DNA of 11,205 nucleotides from Firmicutes bacterium UBA6226. Its GTDB lineage: Bacteria; Bacillota_A; Clostridia; Peptostreptococcales; Acidaminobacteraceae. Made by a program: the position numbers and the translations under genes. This document shows, piece by piece, positions 6,912 through 11,205 of this stretch; within the stretch, counting starts at the first letter, position 1; every line of letters begins with the position of its first letter. Location: NCBI GenBank assembly GCA_002441045.1, contig DJWQ01000209.1, positions 1 through 11,205 on the forward strand, read 5' to 3'. Below the pieces are notes generated by a model. It was not told the origin of the DNA, made no database searches, and saw only the letters and a list, made by a program, of their open reading frames with translations.

Positions 6912-6929
6912 TAAGAATTGAGTAAGAAT
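6912..6929 (+). promoter_or_regulatory. Direct repeat, candidate response-regulator binding site before the ABC genes
   Basis: TAAGAAT (6912-6918) is repeated exactly at 6923-6929 with TGAG between, an 11-bp period. OmpR/PhoB-type regulators commonly bind as tandem dimers to direct repeats of this spacing, one helical turn apart. Candidate -10 boxes follow at TAAAAT (6937-6942) or TATAGA (6946-6951). The repeat would then lie at or over the -35 region, as expected for an activator-dependent promoter. Confidence 0.45.
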
Positions 6930-6937
6930 CACTTGAT

Positions 6938-6970
6938 AAAATCTGTATAGAGTATACAGATTTTTATTTT
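6938..6970 (+). terminator. Palindromic hairpin with T-tract after the two-component genes
   Basis: AAAATCTGTATA (6938-6949) and TATACAGATTTT (6953-6964) form a perfect 12-bp inverted repeat around GAG, followed by TATTTT. It can end transcription of the kinase operon. It lies only 3 bases before the AGGAGG (6973-6978) of the ABC ATPase gene. A promoter inside it would produce a transcript lacking the left arm, so the hairpin would act only on read-through RNA. The symmetry also allows it to be a protein binding site. Confidence 0.6.
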
Positions 6971-6982
6971 ATAGGAGGCAAG

Positions 6983-7645
6983 ATGACCGTTTTAAAAGCA
7001 GAAGGACTTAAGAAGGTATATGGCACTGGTGAGCAAAGTGTATTTGCACTCAATGGTGTGAATATAGAAGTAAAAAAGGGAGAGTTCGTTGCAATTGTTG
7101 GCACATCTGGCAGTGGTAAATCAACCCTGTTACATATGCTGGGCGGACTCGATCGACCGACTGAAGGCAGTGTTATGGTTGAAAATCAATCGATATTTTC
7201 TTTAAAAGAAGAGGCGTTGACGATTTTTAGAAGAAGAAAGATTGGATTTGTGTTTCAAAGCTATAACCTGATTCCTGTATTAACGGTATATGAAAACATA
7301 CTTATGCCCATACAGCTTGATGGTGGTACACCGGATATCGAATACATTCATCAAGTGGTGGACACTTTAGGACTTTCTAAAAAACTACAAAATTTACCCA
7401 ATAATTTGTCGGGAGGACAACAGCAGAGAGTTGCTATCGCTAGAGCAATTGCAAGCAAGCCCGCTATTATTTTAGCTGATGAACCAACTGGCAATTTAGA
7501 TTCTAAAACCAGCCAAGATGTTATGAGTCTACTTAAAGTATCCAATCAAAAATTTCAACAGACCATTGTTATGATCACACATAATGAGGAAATCGCTCAG
7601 CTTGCAGATAGAATCATCCGTATAGAAGATGGCAAGATCATTTAA
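6983..7645 (+). CDS. ABC transporter ATP-binding protein, MacB/LolD-like
   Basis: This 220-residue cytoplasmic ATPase powers the FtsX-type permease encoded next. It has Walker A GTSGSGKST (40-48), the Q loop at Gln92 in VFQSYNLIPVLTVYEN, the signature LSGGQQQR (142-149) and Walker B IILADEP with Glu167. The D loop is GNLDSKT and the H loop His200. The FQSYNLIP-type Q loop and NLSGGQQQRVAIARA place it with the LolD/MacB/FtsE-related group that works in mechanotransmission or peptide efflux rather than nutrient import. The ATG has AGGAGG 4 bases upstream. The permease follows after 14 bases with its own ribosome binding site, so the pair is one operon. The TAAGAAT repeat and the palindrome before it suggest control by the adjacent two-component system. 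Confidence 0.93.
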   Translation: MTVLKAEGLKKVYGTGEQSVFALNGVNIEVKKGEFVAIVGTSGSGKSTLLHMLGGLDRPTEGSVMVENQSIFSLKEEALTIFRRRKIGFVFQSYNLIPVLTVYENILMPIQLDGGTPDIEYIHQVVDTLGLSKKLQNLPNNLSGGQQQRVAIARAIASKPAIILADEPTGNLDSKTSQDVMSLLKVSNQKFQQTIVMITHNEEIAQLADRIIRIEDGKII

Positions 7646-7659
7646 AGGGGAGGGTTAAG

Positions 7660-10236
7660 ATGCGAGTTGCTAACAGAAAGTACTTATGGCATTTAAGTGT
7701 TCGAATATTGAAATCACAAAAAACGAGAAATAGAATCGCTGTTTTAGCGATGATCCTTACGACGGTTTTGTTTACAACCCTTTTTACCATAGGGATGTCA
7801 TTTAACGATGCGGTACAAGAAGCAAACTTTAGACAGGTGGGTGGCTATGCGCATGGTACTTTTAAATATCTAAGTGAAGCAGAGTTTGATCAAATTAAAA
7901 ATGATTCAGAAATTAAAGCCTATGGACTAAGACGCGTGGTTGGTATGCTTATGGAACCGCCGTTTAACAAATACCATGTGGAGGTTGGGTATAGCGATGC
8001 CAATCAAGCAAAGTGGATGTACTGTGAGCCGATCGTTGGTAAGCTTCCGACGGAAGGCACCAATGAAGTTGCAACCGACTTAAAGATTTTATCTTTACTG
8101 GGTGTAAAGCCCGAGGTTGGAGCAAACATCGAACTTGAGATAGACGTTAATGGCACCAAAGTACTTGAAAAATTTGTCCTCAGCGGTTGGTGGCCATATG
8201 ATAGTGCTGTAAAAGCAAATCACGTATTAGTGCCTGAAAGCAGAGTGGCGTCAATTTTCAAATCAGCCGGATATGACGTAACAAAGGGTGAAAATATATA
8301 CGTGGGCACTTGGAGTATGGATGTCATGTTTCAAAACTCACTTCAGATAGAAAATACTATGTTGCGTATCATAGAGAAAAATGGTTTTCAAGTTGAAGAC
8401 CCTAAGAATGAAAATACGTATATCAACGTTGGCATCAATTGGGGCTATACAGGTGCGCAGCTTATTGAAAATATGGATATGGGAACTATCATCGGAATGA
8501 TCGGCATACTTTTAATGATTACTACAACTGGATATTTGATTATCTATAACATCTTTCAAATTTCAATTATGAACGATACGCGTCTGTGGGGGCTGACAAA
8601 GACAATCGGTTTAACAGGCAAGCAGATTAAAGGTATCGTATATAAACAGGCGAGTATACTTGCGTTAATAGGTGTACCAATTGGCTTATGTATGGGTTAT
8701 TTAATCGGCAGCTTACTTACGCCTGTCGTTTTGAATCAGATGAGTGGTGTTGTGAAAGAAACGGTCTCGATAAGTCCAGCAATTTTTATGTTTTCTGCAC
8801 TGTTTTCTTATCTTACAATCATCATTTCATGCTTAAAGCCAAGTAAAATTGCTGCAAAGGTAACGCCAATTGAGGCGATTCGATATGTAGAAGCAAATGG
8901 TTATCGACCTAAAAAAAGTAAAAAATCAAGTCAAGTGAAGGTATTATCGCTACAGCTGGCTATTCGCAACTTGATGCGGAGTAAAAAAAAGACTGCAGTC
9001 ACCTTGCTTTCCTTATCTCTGTCAATTGTGCTCTTAACGATGACAGTTACTTTTTCAGATGGCTTTGATATGGATAAGTATCTTTCTGATCTTGCAGTGG
9101 ACTATATTGTAGCAGACAGTGATTATTTTGAGGTAACCCGTCATTGGGAGAACGATAAGGGTTTGACCGATGATGTCATCGAAGCGATGGATCAGCTTGA
9201 AGGAATAATTGATTTTGGTCGGGTATATGGACTGAACTCTGGTGCCACTGAATATGTTCCAGAAGCTTATTATAGAGCATACTTCGGCAGATGGAATGAC
9301 GAATCAACGGTAAATCAGATGATTCAAAATGCTAAAAAGGACAGCTTTGGAAATGTGGGCAACTGGGTGCAGCTCTACGGTATGGATCAGTTCCTTATGG
9401 ATCAACTTACCATTATCGACGGGGACTTATCCAAACTTAGCGATCCGAGTGGTCACTATATCGCAGCAGTCTACTCTTTGGATGATTATGGTCATGTGAT
9501 GGAGGGCTCACATTGGGCTAAGATCGGCGATCAGGTAACATTAACCTTAGGAGAAACTAGGGATGTAGTGTACGAGGTTGCAGCAACTGTTCATGTACCA
9601 CATGCGATTAGCTATCGCTATTATGGTATTGACGAGTTTATTCTCGGTACAGAAACCTTTTTAGAGGATACACAGACCAGTGATGTTATGTATGTTGCTT
9701 TTGACGCAGAGGATGCTTCGAAAAAGATGATTGATCAATACTTGAGTGATGTAACTTCGAATGATTTTTCTAACCTTAACTTTGAGAGTAAGAAGACTCA
9801 AGAGGACGCTTTTCGGTCCTTTCAAAATATGTTTTTAACGATAGGCAGCCTATTGAGTTTGATTATTGGATTTATTGGAATTCTAAACTTTATTAACGCG
9901 ACTATCACCAGTATCGTTGCTAGAAAGCACGAGTTTGCTTTGATGCAGTCCATCGGGATGACGAGCAAACAGCTTAAAATTATGCTGATTAGTGAAGGCT
10001 TGCTCTATACAGTGGGATCCGTTTTATTTGTAGGCATTATTGTGGTCGTAACCAGTCCATTGATTGAACATTTTCTGACCAATGTATTTTGGTTCATCAC
10101 GTACCGATTTACCTTAGTACCCGTTTTATCTGTACTGCCAATCTTCGGTATTTTAGGGATCTACATCCCTCTAGTGATCCTTAGATCCGTCAATCGATCT
10201 AGTATAGTAGAACGACTACGAGAATCAGAGCTTTAA
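7660..10236 (+). CDS. ABC transporter permease with two FtsX domains and two large external domains
   Basis: This 858-residue membrane protein pairs with the upstream ATPase. It is built as two similar units. The first has TM1 (about 25-47), an external domain (about 48-272) and three membrane segments (about 273-300, 325-355 and 372-395). The second has a membrane segment (about 444-465), an external domain (about 466-722) and three more (about 723-748, 775-800 and 820-842). Each unit has the FtsX coupling region after its second segment: LWGLTKTIGLTGKQIKGI (309-326) and EFALMQSIGMTSKQLKIM (758-775). This is the double-FtsX MacB-like layout (4+4 segments), not the ten-segment BceB layout with one external domain. 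Such permeases export or release peptides, lipoproteins or antimicrobials, or transmit mechanical force. The substrate cannot be told from sequence. The two external domains differ and may bind a ligand or partner. GGAGG (7649-7653) lies 6 bases before the ATG. The frame is intact. Confidence 0.9.
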   Translation: MRVANRKYLWHLSVRILKSQKTRNRIAVLAMILTTVLFTTLFTIGMSFNDAVQEANFRQVGGYAHGTFKYLSEAEFDQIKNDSEIKAYGLRRVVGMLMEPPFNKYHVEVGYSDANQAKWMYCEPIVGKLPTEGTNEVATDLKILSLLGVKPEVGANIELEIDVNGTKVLEKFVLSGWWPYDSAVKANHVLVPESRVASIFKSAGYDVTKGENIYVGTWSMDVMFQNSLQIENTMLRIIEKNGFQVEDPKNENTYINVGINWGYTGAQLIENMDMGTIIGMIGILLMITTTGYLIIYNIFQISIMNDTRLWGLTKTIGLTGKQIKGIVYKQASILALIGVPIGLCMGYLIGSLLTPVVLNQMSGVVKETVSISPAIFMFSALFSYLTIIISCLKPSKIAAKVTPIEAIRYVEANGYRPKKSKKSSQVKVLSLQLAIRNLMRSKKKTAVTLLSLSLSIVLLTMTVTFSDGFDMDKYLSDLAVDYIVADSDYFEVTRHWENDKGLTDDVIEAMDQLEGIIDFGRVYGLNSGATEYVPEAYYRAYFGRWNDESTVNQMIQNAKKDSFGNVGNWVQLYGMDQFLMDQLTIIDGDLSKLSDPSGHYIAAVYSLDDYGHVMEGSHWAKIGDQVTLTLGETRDVVYEVAATVHVPHAISYRYYGIDEFILGTETFLEDTQTSDVMYVAFDAEDASKKMIDQYLSDVTSNDFSNLNFESKKTQEDAFRSFQNMFLTIGSLLSLIIGFIGILNFINATITSIVARKHEFALMQSIGMTSKQLKIMLISEGLLYTVGSVLFVGIIVVVTSPLIEHFLTNVFWFITYRFTLVPVLSVLPIFGILGIYIPLVILRSVNRSSIVERLRESEL

Positions 10237-10243
10237 AGTTAAT

Positions 10244-10276
10244 GTACACCTGTTGATATGTGATGGGTGTACTTTT
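10244..10276 (+). terminator. Probable terminator of the ABC operon
   Basis: GTACACC (10244-10250) pairs with GGTGTAC (10266-10272) in a 7-bp stem around a 15-base loop, followed by TTTT. It begins 8 bases after the permease stop. The stem is short and the loop large, so termination may be incomplete. Confidence 0.55.
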
Positions 10277-10290
10277 AATTTGCTTTACAC

Positions 10291-10319
10291 TTGCACAAAC
10301 ACTGGAAATACCATACCAT
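10291..10319 (+). promoter_or_regulatory. Candidate promoter of the LuxE-family gene
   Basis: TTGCAC (10291-10296) and TACCAT (10314-10319) are separated by 17 bases, each a 4-of-6 match. The leader of about 35-40 bases contains TATGT (10321-10325) and ACATA (10333-10337) as a small inverted repeat, then AGGAGG (10353-10358). The weak boxes suggest either low expression or an activator. Confidence 0.4.
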
Positions 10320-10363
10320 GTATGTAAATCACACATATATTGCGGTGCCAATAGGAGGCCAGT

Positions 10364-11205
10364 ATGAGCTACATAGATCAATTGTTTTCATATAAAAAAA
10401 TATATGATCAAGCAGGAAGTGAGCACTTGTTTGTGGCGGCGATGAAAGAATCGCTGCAGCATCATGGTTCAAACACAGTATTTTGGAAGGATGCACTTTC
10501 GCATTTGGACCAGTTTAAATCAACTGAGGACTTATATGGCATCGCACCTATTCCGTCAGATGTGTTTAAACGCAATGAGATACTGAGTGTTCCTAAGTCG
10601 ACTATCGTTATTCATGCCACTTCATCAGGTACATCAGGACAAAAAAGCCAGATCTTTTTAGATCAGAAGACGTTAGATCTCGGTGTAAAAATGATCATTA
10701 AATCCATGCGTTATCATGGTTTGTTCTCACTATTGCCTACGAACTATATCATCCTCGGCTATGAACCTGGACCAGAAAATGCTATGGGAAACACAAAGGT
10801 CGCCGATGGCATGCGCCGATTTGCACCGGCTTTAAATACAAAGTATGCCATCAGAGCCATAGGAAATTCGTATGAGACGGATATCATCGGTGTACTAGAA
10901 ACACTTAAAAAATATGAAAAAATGCACCTGCCTGTAAGACTGCTCGGCTTTCCAGTCTATCTAAGTCGCCTATTGGATGTTACGGATGAAATGGGTATGT
11001 CTTCGCTTAAGCTCAGTAAAAAGTCAGTTGTCCTAACTGGTGGTGGTTGGAAGCAGTTTGCTGGGAGTGAGATCCCAAAAGCTGAACTGCGTGAGCGCGT
11101 ATTTACCCGACTGGGTATCCCAAAGGAGAATATCCGAGATTTTTACAGTGCGGTGGAGCACAGCGTTGCCTATCCAGAGTGTCGAAATCATCATATGCAC
11201 GTCCC
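10364..11205 (+). CDS. LuxE-family acyl-protein synthetase (first 280 residues; truncated by window edge)
   Basis: The frame is open from ATG 10364 to the window end, with AGGAGG (10353-10358) 5 bases before the ATG. The product belongs to the LuxE/PaaK branch of adenylate-forming enzymes. It has the Ser/Thr/Gly-rich nucleotide loop ATSSGTSGQKS (85-95). The conserved central blocks are LLGFPVYL (193-200) and VVLTGGGWKQFAGSEI (222-237). DFYSAVEH (259-266) is followed by a Cys/His-containing PECRNHHMH stretch. LuxE activates a fatty acid as acyl-AMP and transfers it to a protein Cys, after which LuxC reduces it to an aldehyde. Homologues occur in many non-luminous Firmicutes, where the product is generally unknown. 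No LuxC, acyl carrier protein or luciferase gene lies in the window; a partner could follow directly. The C-terminal acyl-accepting Cys region is not visible. It has its own candidate promoter and is separated from the ABC operon by a probable terminator. Confidence 0.88.
   Translation, partial: MSYIDQLFSYKKIYDQAGSEHLFVAAMKESLQHHGSNTVFWKDALSHLDQFKSTEDLYGIAPIPSDVFKRNEILSVPKSTIVIHATSSGTSGQKSQIFLDQKTLDLGVKMIIKSMRYHGLFSLLPTNYIILGYEPGPENAMGNTKVADGMRRFAPALNTKYAIRAIGNSYETDIIGVLETLKKYEKMHLPVRLLGFPVYLSRLLDVTDEMGMSSLKLSKKSVVLTGGGWKQFAGSEIPKAELRERVFTRLGIPKENIRDFYSAVEHSVAYPECRNHHMHV

Noticed and set aside
6983..10236. Assignment of the ABC pair as BceAB
   Set aside because: The permease has two FtsX units each with an external domain, not ten segments with a single external domain, so only a general MacB-like label is justified.
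10317..10343. CRP/FNR-like site before the LuxE-family gene
   Set aside because: Only one TGTGA-type half is present on the - strand and the partner half does not match, so it does not rise above background.
10199..10381. 60-residue ORF on the - strand between permease and LuxE-family gene
   Set aside because: It overlaps the terminator and both flanking gene ends, and has no family resemblance.

Overview
The window is an AT-rich stretch of about 11 kb with strong AGGAGG-type ribosome binding sites, short operons, occasional GTG and TTG starts, and factor-independent terminators. Families such as DUF1576 and DUF92, and a PG-binding CtpA protease, point to a low-GC Gram-positive bacterium, most likely a Clostridia-type anaerobe. 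That placement is inference; no rRNA or other taxonomic marker is present. Eight genes run on the + strand. One truncated gene at the left edge runs on the - strand. I see no tRNA, rRNA, CRISPR array, transposase or attachment site.

Left part (1-2490). The truncated - strand gene encodes the start of a Cache-domain receptor, probably a chemotaxis receptor. A divergent control region of about 330 bases separates it from a two-gene operon. That operon encodes a 426-residue, internally duplicated polytopic membrane protein (DUF1576) and a translationally overlapping 114-residue acidic cytoplasmic protein of unknown function.

Middle part (2490-5021). A DUF92 membrane protein follows; the family includes plant phytyl-phosphate kinase VTE6. 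Its ribosome binding site touches a terminator-like hairpin. Next is a secreted or membrane-anchored S41 carboxy-terminal processing protease with PDZ and peptidoglycan-binding domains, with its own near-consensus promoter and a strong 17-bp stem terminator.

Right part (5022-10276). This is a signalling and transport module: an OmpR-type response regulator and a histidine kinase that overlap by ATGA, then a MacB/LolD-type ABC ATPase and an 858-residue permease with two FtsX units. The kinase has almost no extracytoplasmic part, while the permease carries two large external domains. The two systems may therefore work together in sensing and removing an envelope-active compound. A 12-base sequence is shared between the control regions of the regulator and the ABC genes, and a TAAGAAT direct repeat with 11-bp period lies upstream of the ABC genes. 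Both are candidate regulator sites.

Right edge (10277-11205). A truncated gene encodes a LuxE-family acyl-protein synthetase, an adenylate-forming enzyme that activates fatty acids. No luciferase gene is visible, so it probably belongs to a non-luminous fatty-acyl pathway that continues beyond the window.
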